Below, one piece after another: positions 26,376 through 36,358 of a stretch of DNA of 36,723 nt (position 1 is the first letter of the stretch; each line of letters opens with the position of its first letter). Both the position numbers and the translations under genes were made by a program. Origin of the DNA: Candidatus Aminicenantota bacterium (GTDB lineage Bacteria > Acidobacteriota > Aminicenantia > UBA2199). Location: the NCBI GenBank assembly GCA_030610885.1, contig JAUWQW010000013.1:1-36723 (forward strand), written 5' to 3'. The notes below the pieces were generated by a model. The model did not search any database. It was not told where the DNA came from and saw nothing but the letters and a program-made list of their open reading frames with translations.

Positions 26376-27830
26376 ATGAAATTCGAGCATGAAAAAACAA
26401 ATGAAATTTTGAAATGGTTTGAAGAGATAGCCTCAATCCCTAGATGTTCAAAGCATGAAGAAAAAATCTGTAAATGGCTACTTGATTGGGCTGAAGAACA
26501 CAATTTTGAAATTAAAAAAGATAAGGTTAATAACATTTTAATAAAGATACCTGGGTCAGAAGGATATGAAAATTCTAAAACAGTTGTTATTCAGGGGCAT
26601 ATGGATATAGTTTGTGAAAAAGAACCTGATTCAGATCATGACTTCACAAAAGACCCTATTAAAATGGTCTATGATGGAGAATGGCTCACTGCAGATAAAA
26701 CAACTCTTGGCGCTGATGATGGTATTGCCATAGCGATTGGTCTTGTTCTTGCTTTAGATAAAGATAACCCTCATCCTCCTTTAGAACTTCTATTTACAGT
26801 AGATGAGGAAACCGGGCTAACTGGAGCTAATGCATTAGAACCTGGATTTATAGATGGTAAGATTCTAATAAATATTGATTCAGAAGATGAAGGCGTTTTT
26901 ACTGTTGGATGCGCTGGTGGGATAAATACAAATTCGTTTTTACCAATAGATTATGAAGATGTACCTTATGGATTTAAACAATTTAAAATTAAAGCTGGAG
27001 GAATGAAGGGAGGACATTCTGGGATTGATATTGGGATAGGAAAAGCAAATGCTATAAAAATTTTAGCAAGAGTGCTTTATGAAATTAAAAAGAAAACATA
27101 TATAAGGATCTCAGATATTAAAGGTGGAAGTGCTCACAATGCTATACCAAGAGACACTGAAGCAATTGTTTTTATTCTTGAAAAGGATTTCAATGAAGTG
27201 CAGAATATTATTTCTGATTTTAATAAAATCTTAATAGATGAGTATAAGTTGGTAGATCCAAATATAAAAATTTCTATTGAGGATAATGGAAAAGGAAATT
27301 GCAAACAGGCTTTAACAGTTGGAAATAGTCAGAAACTTATTGAATTTATTTTTGCTATTCCTCATGGTGTTGCAGCAATGTCAAATGATGTTGGGGGACT
27401 TATTGAGACTTCGAATAATCTTGCAAATATCAAAATTGAAGATAATACTGTGAAAGTGCTTACAAGTCAGAGAAGCTCAGTAATGACAAGACTATATGCT
27501 ATTACATATGTTATAGAAGCAATTGCACGTTTAGCTGGTGGTGAAGCTAAAAGTGGTGATGGGTATCCAGCCTGGCATCCGAATATGGATTCTCCTTTAT
27601 TAGCCAGAAGTGTTAAATTGTATGAAAAACTTTTTAATAAAAAACCTGTTGTAGAGATTATTCATGCTGGATTAGAGTGTGGAATAATAGGAGATAAATA
27701 CCCTGGAATGGATATGATTTCAATCGGACCTGATTTGAGATATCCTCATTCACCAGAAGAAAAAGTTCATGTTGGAACAATAGGTAAGATCTGGGATTTT
27801 ACAGTTGCTTTATTAAAAGAGCTGAAATAG
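26376..27830 (+). CDS. pepD: Aminoacyl-histidine dipeptidase (M20 family)
   Basis: 'VVIQGHMDIVCEKEPDSDHDF', 'TTLGADDGIAIAIGLVLA', 'LLFTVDEETGLTGA', 'GMKGGHSGIDIGIGKANA'. Confidence 0.95.
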   Translation: MKFEHEKTNEILKWFEEIASIPRCSKHEEKICKWLLDWAEEHNFEIKKDKVNNILIKIPGSEGYENSKTVVIQGHMDIVCEKEPDSDHDFTKDPIKMVYDGEWLTADKTTLGADDGIAIAIGLVLALDKDNPHPPLELLFTVDEETGLTGANALEPGFIDGKILINIDSEDEGVFTVGCAGGINTNSFLPIDYEDVPYGFKQFKIKAGGMKGGHSGIDIGIGKANAIKILARVLYEIKKKTYIRISDIKGGSAHNAIPRDTEAIVFILEKDFNEVQNIISDFNKILIDEYKLVDPNIKISIEDNGKGNCKQALTVGNSQKLIEFIFAIPHGVAAMSNDVGGLIETSNNLANIKIEDNTVKVLTSQRSSVMTRLYAITYVIEAIARLAGGEAKSGDGYPAWHPNMDSPLLARSVKLYEKLFNKKPVVEIIHAGLECGIIGDKYPGMDMISIGPDLRYPHSPEEKVHVGTIGKIWDFTVALLKELK

Positions 27831-27837
27831 TTACAAT

Positions 27838-28758
27838 TCATTTGCAAGCTGATTCATAAAGATATTTGTTGATTTTACTTTCAGTACAATATATTTCCGG
27901 GAAGATCTCTTCCCACACTTCAATGTCTTCCATACATAGATACAATGGGATTTTATCTGATATAATGGATTGAATTTCTTGTCTTATAAACTTAAATACT
28001 TCTATTCTTATGGGTTTAAAATATCTGTATTTTCCATCATATCCTTTTATTAATTCACCTGAGAAAAGAAAAGAATCTTTAAATTTAAAAATATGCTTTC
28101 GTAAAGAGTGTGGGAATCTTAAAATCCCCATACTCCACCATGCTATATTTTGGGGGTTTATTATTTTTGAAATTTTCACAATAAGGCTTCTGTAATAAGA
28201 TTTCCAATTTTCTATTAAAATAATTGGATCAAAGTGTAGCCCGATTTTATATCCTTTTGATTGCACTTCTGCAATAGCTCTTAATCTTAAATTTAGATCT
28301 GGACTAAAATGCTCTTCTCTTTCTATAATTATTTGTGGGTTTAATGACCATGAAACTACAATATTTTTCAAAACCTTTTTATATTTTAAAATAGAATTAA
28401 TATTTATAGATTTTGTTTTAAATTCAAAAATAACTTCAGGGAAATTCTCAAATATAGATAAAATTTTATTTGAATATTTTGTTTCTGTATCAAAAGCAAG
28501 GGAATCTGAAAGTTCACCAGTGCCTATTCTTAAGTATTTCTGTTTTTTTGTAAATCTTAGAAGTTCTTTTTCCATATCATCAATATTTGTAAAGAATATA
28601 GGGTCTTTAGTTTCCAGATAATCTTGAAGAATGCAGTATGAACATGAGTATGGACACCCGGTGTGTAGATTTAAATTGAAATATCCGCAAGAAATAGCTT
28701 CTGGAGAGCATGGACAATGCTTTATAAAATTTCCTTTCTGTTTTTCGAATTTGATCAT
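27838..28758 (-). CDS. SplB-like radical SAM protein (spore photoproduct lyase family-like)
   Basis: 'CPYSCSYCILQDYL' CxxxCxxC, 'YLRIGTGELSDSLAFD', 'VVSWSLNPQIIIEREE'. Confidence 0.85.
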   Translation of the reverse strand: MIKFEKQKGNFIKHCPCSPEAISCGYFNLNLHTGCPYSCSYCILQDYLETKDPIFFTNIDDMEKELLRFTKKQKYLRIGTGELSDSLAFDTETKYSNKILSIFENFPEVIFEFKTKSININSILKYKKVLKNIVVSWSLNPQIIIEREEHFSPDLNLRLRAIAEVQSKGYKIGLHFDPIILIENWKSYYRSLIVKISKIINPQNIAWWSMGILRFPHSLRKHIFKFKDSFLFSGELIKGYDGKYRYFKPIRIEVFKFIRQEIQSIISDKIPLYLCMEDIEVWEEIFPEIYCTESKINKYLYESACK

Positions 28759-28762
28759 AATA

Positions 28763-30031
28763 TTACAAATTTATAGATTTTAATATTATGTTTTTTACAT
28801 CAAAAATAGTCATTTTCTCTGGAAGATATTCAGGTTTTGTTGTGAAGAAAAAGGCATTATCATAAATGTGCATTCCTGTAAAATGCGATTTTCCCCATTC
28901 TTCTTTTTTTTTTAATCCCCCTTTAAGATCAAAACCATGATTTGATAAAAGCAATATATCTGGAGCTGAATCAAGAAATCTGTTACTATATATCTCTTCT
29001 TTAAAATAGACTTTTTTTATAATTTTTTTACCTTCTATTTCATATTCTTCAAAGAGTTTTCTTATATCTTCTCTTACTTTTTTGTAGTCTTTTTTATCAA
29101 GCTTTGCTTTTGGATATTTATTTTTCAAATGAATATAAATTCTTGAGGGATCTAAAGCAAATGCGCTTGAATCTTCAGTTATTTCAGCAAGAGATTCGGG
29201 TTCATAAGTTTCTGTATTGAAAAATCCATATTTTCTCAATATTTGATTAATGTATATTTCCTTTTTTATAAGACCAAATCCATGATCTGAAAGCATTATT
29301 ATTTCAAATTCCTCTTTAACTTTAATTTTATTATAGAAATCCCCTATAATACTATCAATTTCTTCATAATAATTTTTAAAATCATTATGAAATTTATGAT
29401 TTTGATCTTCATATGCATCGTATAAAAAATGATGAAGTCTATCAGTTCCAGTTATTGTAAACATGAATAAATCCCAATTTTCATTTTTCCATAAAAAATC
29501 AGATACATTTTTTCTTACTTTTAAAGTGTACTGCAAATCAGAAATAAACTCTTTTTTTTTATCTTTACCTTTTGCAGCATTTATATCTACCTTGTAACCC
29601 TGATCCTCTAAAAATTTTAAATACTTTTCTGGATAAACAGCATTTTTTAAGTCAACAGAAATAAACCCTGATATTAAGACTCCTTGAATTTTTCTTGCTG
29701 GATAGGTTGATGGAAGGTTTATTACAACTGAATTCTTTTTTTTCTTACCTATATAATCAAAAAAGGTTGGACATTTCAAATCCTTGAAATTAGGGAATTT
29801 AATATCATAAGTTCCTTTATAAAGATCAACAAATCCAAATATACCGTGATTTCCTGAATCAGTACCTGTCATGAAACTAGACCAGGAAACAGAAGATATC
29901 TCTGGGATGGTTGCGCTCATTCTAACGCACTTTCCAGTCTTGAAGATTTCTTTTAAATTTTGCATTGTCCCTTCTTCTATGAGTTTTTTTATCATTTCAA
30001 AAGGTACTCCATCAAGCCCTATTATTAACAA
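28763..30031 (-). CDS. Alkaline phosphatase superfamily / type I phosphodiesterase
   Basis: 'LIIGLDGVPFEMIKKLIEEGTMQNL', 'VSWSSFMTGTDSGNHGIFGF', 'TGTDRLHHFLYD', 'EIIMLSDHGFG'. Confidence 0.92.
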   Translation of the reverse strand: MLIIGLDGVPFEMIKKLIEEGTMQNLKEIFKTGKCVRMSATIPEISSVSWSSFMTGTDSGNHGIFGFVDLYKGTYDIKFPNFKDLKCPTFFDYIGKKKKNSVVINLPSTYPARKIQGVLISGFISVDLKNAVYPEKYLKFLEDQGYKVDINAAKGKDKKKEFISDLQYTLKVRKNVSDFLWKNENWDLFMFTITGTDRLHHFLYDAYEDQNHKFHNDFKNYYEEIDSIIGDFYNKIKVKEEFEIIMLSDHGFGLIKKEIYINQILRKYGFFNTETYEPESLAEITEDSSAFALDPSRIYIHLKNKYPKAKLDKKDYKKVREDIRKLFEEYEIEGKKIIKKVYFKEEIYSNRFLDSAPDILLLSNHGFDLKGGLKKKEEWGKSHFTGMHIYDNAFFFTTKPEYLPEKMTIFDVKNIILKSINL

Positions 30032-30119
30032 TTTTTTATTTCTTTTTTTTAAAAATATTTTAACCCCCTAACTCTCAAACGAATTGCATATATTTCAGGT
30101 AATTTTTTGGCTTATTTTA

Positions 30120-30644
30120 TTAGTTTCTGCTATTTAACAATAAGTATTTTTTTGGGACAATTAATTTACTTGAAAAACCAATATTTGTAAGCATTATCAT
30201 TGCTCTTTTACAGTCTGGAAACTCTTCACAGAATATACCTTCCCATCCATCGAAATCACCTTCATCTATTAGAATATGGTCACCTTTTTTAAATGTTTCC
30301 TTTTCTTTCTTTAGCACAACAATCCCATTACTTTCTCTTGATTTAATATCTTCAATCTTATTATTATCAATTGTCCAGAGATAATTGCTTGACCCAAGAA
30401 TTTTTTTTACACCTTTAGCAAATCTGATCTTATGATATGACTCTTCTATTGAAAATTGTACGAAGAGATATCCATTGAATAAAGGAGTAACAACTTTTAT
30501 CTTTTTTTTACTTTTTTTTACTTTTTTTTTATATAGAGGTAAATAAACTTTTACTCCATAAAGTTTTAAGCTCTTTTCTGCGATAAATTCTTGTTTTGGT
30601 TTAACATTTACAACAAACCATGAATTGGAATTATTCATTTCCAC
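30120..30644 (-). CDS. NusG-like (UpxY/LoaP/RfaH-type) transcription antitermination protein
   Basis: 'SWFVVNVKPKQEFIAEKSLKLYGVKVYLPLYKKKVK...PLFNGYLFVQF' plus KOW-like 'FKKGDHILIDEGDFDGWEGIF'. Confidence 0.85.
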   Translation of the reverse strand: MEMNNSNSWFVVNVKPKQEFIAEKSLKLYGVKVYLPLYKKKVKKSKKKIKVVTPLFNGYLFVQFSIEESYHKIRFAKGVKKILGSSNYLWTIDNNKIEDIKSRESNGIVVLKKEKETFKKGDHILIDEGDFDGWEGIFCEEFPDCKRAMIMLTNIGFSSKLIVPKKYLLLNSRN

Positions 30645-30793
30645 ATTAAAATTTTAAAACATTTCAGAAAAAATGTCAATTTTCGAATTGAATCAAAAAA
30701 TGAATAACTTTACTTATTGTTGATTCATATTATCTTTATTTTTAATTATTTATCATAACGGATATATGTTATAATAAATAAAGGAGTTTTGCT

Positions 30794-31477
30794 TTGGCAA
30801 TTAAAAATGAAAAAAAAGAAATAAGGCCATTTATTTTAAAAAATGGGATTTTTGTTGCAGGGCATCCAAGAAGTGGCACTTCTCTTGTTTGTCAATTACT
30901 TGAAAGTGCAGGAGTAAATTTTCTTTCTGATGTTAAACCCGATCAATATAATAATGAAGGTTACTTTGAGTTGTCATCAGCTAAAGAACTTGAAAAAAGG
31001 TTAATTGATGAGGCTATGACAAACGAAAATATTATTTCATTAAATAAAATAGTTAAAACTTTAAATGACACAAAAGGATTATCAGGCTTAAAAATTGTTC
31101 ATATACCTTCAATATTCTTTTATAATCATATTGCAAAAAATATAAGAGCCATATTTATTTTCAGAAATCCTGCTGATGTTAAATCAAGCATGCTGAGAAG
31201 AGGTATTTCTAAATTCAAATTAACCTGGTTTGAAAATAACAATGCATTAATTTCTGCTTATGAAAATATAGAAAAGAGTATAATTTTAAGTTATGAATCT
31301 ATCATAGAAGGTAAATCTTGTGTAAAAAAGGCATTTAAAAAGTTGGGTTTCAATGTTGATATGACAGTTATAAAAAGAGGGAGTCAAACCCAGAAAAACA
31401 GTAAACTTGTTATTACTGATGAAGAAATAAAATTATATAAATTATTAAAAAAATTCGAAAAACAGATTTGTAAATAA
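30794..31477 (+). CDS. Sulfotransferase family protein
   Basis: PAPS loop 'IFVAGHPRSGTSLVCQLLESAGV'; 'AIFIFRNPADVKSSMLRR'. Confidence 0.85.
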   Translation: MAIKNEKKEIRPFILKNGIFVAGHPRSGTSLVCQLLESAGVNFLSDVKPDQYNNEGYFELSSAKELEKRLIDEAMTNENIISLNKIVKTLNDTKGLSGLKIVHIPSIFFYNHIAKNIRAIFIFRNPADVKSSMLRRGISKFKLTWFENNNALISAYENIEKSIILSYESIIEGKSCVKKAFKKLGFNVDMTVIKRGSQTQKNSKLVITDEEIKLYKLLKKFEKQICK

Positions 31478-31541
31478 ATTTTAAATAAAATAGGGAAATA
31501 TGCTGCTTACCGACACTCCAGTTGCAGTACTTTTAATGAAA

Positions 31542-32408
31542 TTAAGATTTTGTTTTCTTTATAAAACTTGAGGGTCCTGCTATCTGGGAACAACCATATT
31601 TATTTTTCATTTTCCCTGTCTTATAGTCAAGCTCAGATCCATGCGCAGAATGAGGGATCAGGTAAACAATGAGCATTAATACAGTAGCTGCAAAAGCCCA
31701 CCATTTACTTTTTTTCTTAAGAAAAAAAGCAAGAGCCCATAATATAACTATAAATAATATTTTATTATCAGTCAAATCTTTTCCAATAGGGAAACCTGTC
31801 CACCAATCATTAAATGCATATTTCTGTACTATGGGGCCAAATACCATTCCGCCAAATAAAATCATGACAAATGTGCATGTTATCATCCATGTGTAATTAC
31901 CATCTTTTCTGAGAATTTCCATGCCTGTTCTTATTGCGAACATAATTCCGAAAAACATAAAAATAATATGAATCATCAAAAATATTTTTGGTACTTTACC
32001 CTTAAATCTTATAACAATACTTTTACATTTGTTTAATTCAAGCTCTTTATTATTACAAACAACTTTTATCTTGTATTCTATTTTCCCTGCACAAGGTTGG
32101 CTCGGGATCTCTGTTACAAGTCTATATCCATCTCTCTTCATCTCTTTTTTTCCCCATTTATCATTGGAATTTAAACGTCTAAAAGAAAGTGATGCTCTCG
32201 TGTCTTCTTTCTTTGTTCTTATTGAAATACTTATATTTTTTGAAGAATTATTACTGCTTCTTGGCAGTTTATAGCTTACAATTTCTCCATTTAAGTGTTC
32301 TGTACTGTTTATGGGATGAGTTGGACCTGTTATATATTGGAAATATGCAATTAACAATGTTAAAACAAAAGCAATAATCCATAGTATAATTGAGGTTTTT
32401 CTTTTCAA
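31542..32408 (-). CDS. Hypothetical membrane protein
   Basis: N-terminal TM, extracytoplasmic beta-rich region, several C-terminal TMs. Confidence 0.7.
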   Translation of the reverse strand: MKRKTSIILWIIAFVLTLLIAYFQYITGPTHPINSTEHLNGEIVSYKLPRSSNNSSKNISISIRTKKEDTRASLSFRRLNSNDKWGKKEMKRDGYRLVTEIPSQPCAGKIEYKIKVVCNNKELELNKCKSIVIRFKGKVPKIFLMIHIIFMFFGIMFAIRTGMEILRKDGNYTWMITCTFVMILFGGMVFGPIVQKYAFNDWWTGFPIGKDLTDNKILFIVILWALAFFLKKKSKWWAFAATVLMLIVYLIPHSAHGSELDYKTGKMKNKYGCSQIAGPSSFIKKTKS

Positions 32409-32518
32409 GTTATTTCCTTAATACCTATTCAAATTCACATTTTAACAGATTATTTTTTATTCTCAAAGATAAAAATAGCATTGAGTGTTAAAAAAAGATT
32501 GAATATAAAATAAAAAAA

Positions 32519-32635
32519 AATTATATATTCGGAAGGAGTGATGACTATAATTTTTATTTTATTTCAAAACCAGGTGGAGAGAAAAATGACTCTAAGATGA
32601 ATTTTAGATTAATGTATAGAGTGAAAAAAGGGTAA
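32519..32635 (+). pseudogene. Possible 3' remnant of an outer-membrane/DUF5916-like gene
   Basis: Open frame 'NYIFGRSDDYNFYFISKPGGEKNDSKMNFRLMYRVKKG*' without start. C-terminal strand-like 'FRLMYRV'. Confidence 0.3.
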
Positions 32636-32732
32636 ACATAGAAGGTAAATAAAGAAATTTTATAATTAATATTTAACTATTTTTTGTTAGGATTATTGAC
32701 TTATGGAAAATTAACAAATAGAATATAAAATC

Positions 32733-33473
32733 ATGAGTAATTTAGGCAAATCATTGAAAAGAGAGCGGCTAAAAAGAGAAATTACTTTAACTCAAATTTC
32801 AGAAAAAACAAATATAAGTATAAATGTCCTAACAGCATTAGAAAATAATAGATTTGATGAAATACCAGGAAGATTTTATCTAAAAAATTATTTAAATAGC
32901 TATTTAGATGCTGTTAATATTGATAAAAAAAAATTTTTTGAAGAAAATAGAGAAATTATAAATTCTGTTAAAATTAAAAATGATTCTGAGCCTAAAATTT
33001 ATTTTAACAAATTGAGATATTCAAGATTTAAAAAGAAAAATTTTCTTGCACCTATTGTCCTCATTTTTGTTTTATTTGTTGGTTCTTTTTACTTTTTTTA
33101 CACATATAGACAAGATATAGCAAACATTTTTAAATCAATATCAGGCAAAAGAGAAATTCCGGAAACTGGAATAAATTTTAACTCAATGTTTAATAGATTT
33201 AGTTTTGATTATTCACCTATAAGTTTAGAAATAATCTTTGAAGGAGATTGCTGGACCCAAATTATTAGAGGAAATAAAATTGAGATAAAACAAATATATA
33301 AGAAAGGCGACAGAATAAAAATAATGGGATATAAATTATCTGTAATTCTTGGGAATCCTTCAAAGGTAAAATTTTATTTAAATAATAAGGAGCTCACATA
33401 TTTGAAAGATCTGAAGAAAATAGAGACAATTTCTATTAATCATTTCAATATAGATAGTTTTTTTAAAAAATGA
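32733..33473 (+). CDS. RodZ-like HTH membrane protein (HTH_25 + TM + DUF4115-like)
   Basis: 'LGKSLKRERLKREITLTQISEKTNISINVLTALENNRFDEIPGRFYLKNYLNSYL', TM, 'LEIIFEGDCWTQII'. Confidence 0.88.
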   Translation: MSNLGKSLKRERLKREITLTQISEKTNISINVLTALENNRFDEIPGRFYLKNYLNSYLDAVNIDKKKFFEENREIINSVKIKNDSEPKIYFNKLRYSRFKKKNFLAPIVLIFVLFVGSFYFFYTYRQDIANIFKSISGKREIPETGINFNSMFNRFSFDYSPISLEIIFEGDCWTQIIRGNKIEIKQIYKKGDRIKIMGYKLSVILGNPSKVKFYLNNKELTYLKDLKKIETISINHFNIDSFFKK

Positions 33474-34498
33474 TAAATTTAATATCAAAAAATCCTCTTG
33501 TAAGGAGAATTGTTGAAAATAATGCGAACAAAGAAATGCTCGATTGGTTGCTGGAAAAACAGTTAGCTTTTACAGAAGAAGAGAATCTTGAAAGTCTTGT
33601 ATTTATTTTAAAGGATGAGGATTTAAAATCAAGAGCATTAGACTTACTAAAGAGCATACCCGGGTTTGTTAAAGAGAATTATGTTAAAAAAAAAGAATCA
33701 AATCATAGAGTTGTATATTATCTTTTACTCAAAGCTCTGGAATTTCATAATACAAATTTAATATCAAAAATAATCCAAAATCAAGCACTTCCATTTACAT
33801 TTTTATCAAAAATTGCAGAAGAAGGTAATACTTTTGATCTTGAAATATTGCTTGAAAACCAAATAAAGTTAATCGCTTATCCTGAAATAATGGATTTGAT
33901 GGAAAAGAATCCTAAAATTAATAATTTTATCAGAGGAAGGATAAATGAGATTAGAGAATTTTATCTGAACACTGAGAAAAGTGAAGATATCCCTGAAAAT
34001 GAATTGGTTGAAGAGGTTAAGGCTATTATTTCAAAAGATAAAGAGTTACTAAAAATAGAAATTGAAAAAAATGCTTTAACAATATTACAGAAAATAAATA
34101 CAATATCCATCTCTGAAAAAATAAAATTAGCTTTATTAGGAACTAAAGTTGAAAGAATGATATTAGTTAGAGATCCGAATAAGATAGTATCAAATGCTGT
34201 GATTGAAAGCCCGAAAATAAGTCAAGAAGAAATTTTATTATTAATTAAAAACAGGAGTGTCCCGGGCGAAATAATTGGAAAAATTGCTAAAAACAGGGAG
34301 TATACAAAAAACTATTCAATACTTGTTGGTCTTGTTCAAAACCCAAAAACTCCAATAGCAAATGCCATTTCATTTATTAAGAAACTTCATATAAAAGATT
34401 TGCAGTTGATTATTCGTGATAAAGAGGTAAATCCAATTATAAAGAATCTAGCCTTTAATTACTATAAAGGAAAATCTGGCATGAAAAAAGGTAGCTGA
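33470..34498 (+). CDS. HEAT/DUF2336-like helical repeat protein
   Basis: Repeated helical pairs, 'LVGLVQNPKTPIANAISFIKKL'. 4-bp overlap with RodZ-like gene. Confidence 0.6.
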   Translation: MINLISKNPLVRRIVENNANKEMLDWLLEKQLAFTEEENLESLVFILKDEDLKSRALDLLKSIPGFVKENYVKKKESNHRVVYYLLLKALEFHNTNLISKIIQNQALPFTFLSKIAEEGNTFDLEILLENQIKLIAYPEIMDLMEKNPKINNFIRGRINEIREFYLNTEKSEDIPENELVEEVKAIISKDKELLKIEIEKNALTILQKINTISISEKIKLALLGTKVERMILVRDPNKIVSNAVIESPKISQEEILLLIKNRSVPGEIIGKIAKNREYTKNYSILVGLVQNPKTPIANAISFIKKLHIKDLQLIIRDKEVNPIIKNLAFNYYKGKSGMKKGS

Positions 34499-34552
34499 AC
34501 TGACATTAAGTCTTTTTTCTTTGATTATTTCTTAATATTTATCTGTTTATAA

Positions 34553-35092
34553 TTATGATTTCTTCTTTTTCATAAAATTTAAAATTGATTTTGGGATTTG
34601 GGAAGATAGATCATTTATAAGTGATGTTATTTCCTTAACTTTAACAAATATGTCATCCTCTCCAGCCCAATATGTTTTGATTTTATAAAGGATTTGAGTA
34701 TCAACTGTATTTATTATTTTATTTAAGATAATTATTGATACAAGTAAATCATCAACAAACCCGGCCACAGGAATAAAATCAGGAATAATATCAATAGGTG
34801 ATATTAGGTATACAAAAGCCATTAATATATAACTTTTTGTAAGAGGAGAAACCTCTTTATCCACTAACAGTTTTATCATAAGGTGGACAATGTCAGGAAG
34901 AATTAATAGATATTGTACGAATTTGTCTGTCCATTTCCCAGTTTTTTTATTTAACTTATCTTCTTTTGCCCATTTGCCAATCTTTTCCCTTAATTTTTGA
35001 TAAAAATCTTGGTATTTTTTTTCTTTTTTTTTTATTGAATTTCCCATTTTTTTCCTCGAGAAAATTATAATTCTTTTAAAATCTTTTGTCAA
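34553..35092 (-). CDS. DUF1232 (YkvA) family protein
   Basis: 'YILMAFVYLISPIDIIPDFIPVAGFVDDLLVSIIILNKI'. Confidence 0.92.
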   Translation of the reverse strand: MTKDFKRIIIFSRKKMGNSIKKKEKKYQDFYQKLREKIGKWAKEDKLNKKTGKWTDKFVQYLLILPDIVHLMIKLLVDKEVSPLTKSYILMAFVYLISPIDIIPDFIPVAGFVDDLLVSIIILNKIINTVDTQILYKIKTYWAGEDDIFVKVKEITSLINDLSSQIPKSILNFMKKKKS

Positions 35093-35190
35093 TAAAAGCT
35101 TACAGTTGACTATCAGTGGATTTATGGAAATTACATCTATTGCTTGACAATCAATTTTTTATATGATATTGCACTATTTGGGAGTATTAA

Positions 35191-35469
35191 ATGAATAAAA
35201 AAGATATATCTGAAATTATTTCGCGTAATCTTAGTATAAGAAAGTTTGAGGCTTATAATTTTATTGGTTTGTTAATTGAAGTCATAAATGAAAATTTAAA
35301 TAATGGCGAAAAAATCATTATATCAAATTTTGGTAAGTTTATTGTGGTGAAGCGAAACGAGAAGAAGGTAATAAATCCAAATAATAAAGAAATTATTATA
35401 ATTGCTTCTAAAAAAGTTGTTAAATTTTTTCCATCAAAAAATTTAAAGAAGAAAATAATAGGTAAATAA
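35191..35469 (+). CDS. HU/IHF family DNA-binding protein
   Basis: 'MNKKDISEIISRNLSIRKFEAYNFIGLLIEVINENLNNGEKIIISNFGKFIVVKRNEKKVINP'. Confidence 0.9.
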   Translation: MNKKDISEIISRNLSIRKFEAYNFIGLLIEVINENLNNGEKIIISNFGKFIVVKRNEKKVINPNNKEIIIIASKKVVKFFPSKNLKKKIIGK

Positions 35470-35470
35470 A

Positions 35471-36358
35471 ATGAAAAAGAAAATTTCAACTAAGATCAAA
35501 AACATTTTGTGGGCTACTGATTTTTCAAAAGAGAGTAAATCTTGCTTGCCTTACATTAAATTTTTTTCAAAAAAATTAAAGACAAAAAATCATGCATTAT
35601 ATATCCTTCCGAAATTTTCAGATTGGGTGTATGAAGCAGCCTTTTTTTCAAATGAAGAGTTAATTAAAGAGATAGAAAAAACTAAACAAAAATCTATGAA
35701 AAAGATAATAAATTACAGCAGTAAAGTTGGAATTTCTTTTAAAACAAAAATCTTGGAGGGGATTGCAAGTGAAGAGATAATTAAATATTCTGATGAGAAT
35801 GATGTTGATCTAGTTTTTGCTGGGAGAAGGGGGATTTCGGAGATAGAACAGATTTTAATAGGTTCTACAACTTCACGTCTTATAAGAAATTCAAATACTC
35901 CCGTTTTTGTAGTACCAAAACATAAGCGAGATGTTAAAATAGAGAAAATTCTCTCACCTGTAGATTTTAATGAGCTTTCTTTGCCTGAATTAAAATATTC
36001 TATTGCTATTGCCAAACAGATAAATGCAAAAATATATGTGGTGCACATTTCAGAATTTTTCAATTACAGAGTACCGGTTTTAAAAAGAGATAAGTTGATT
36101 GAGAAGATAAATATGAAAATTTTAGACATAGCTAAGCAGAACAATTATAGTATTGAAAATATTATTTATGATATGGGAGAGCCTGCTAAAAAAATAATTG
36201 AAATATCAAAAAAGAATAAGATAGATTTGATTGTAATGGCTTCAAATCAGAGAAAAGGACTTGAAAAGTTTTTTCTCGGTAGCATAACAGAAAAAGTTCT
36301 AATGTATTCAAATACACCAATACTAGTTCTGCCTCTCTCAGATAATGTATTGTCTTGA
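35471..36358 (+). CDS. Tandem universal stress protein (2x UspA)
   Basis: Two Usp domains ending 'GSTTSRLIRNSNTPVFVVP' and 'GSITEKVLMYSNTPILVLP'. Confidence 0.93.
   Translation: MKKKISTKIKNILWATDFSKESKSCLPYIKFFSKKLKTKNHALYILPKFSDWVYEAAFFSNEELIKEIEKTKQKSMKKIINYSSKVGISFKTKILEGIASEEIIKYSDENDVDLVFAGRRGISEIEQILIGSTTSRLIRNSNTPVFVVPKHKRDVKIEKILSPVDFNELSLPELKYSIAIAKQINAKIYVVHISEFFNYRVPVLKRDKLIEKINMKILDIAKQNNYSIENIIYDMGEPAKKIIEISKKNKIDLIVMASNQRKGLEKFFLGSITEKVLMYSNTPILVLPLSDNVLS

Noticed and set aside
30755-30775. ATAAC-ggatatat-GTTAT upstream of the sulfotransferase as a fourth integron-type leader
   Set aside because: Only the five-base arms match. The AATATAAAAAGGA core is absent and no attC-like site lies nearby.
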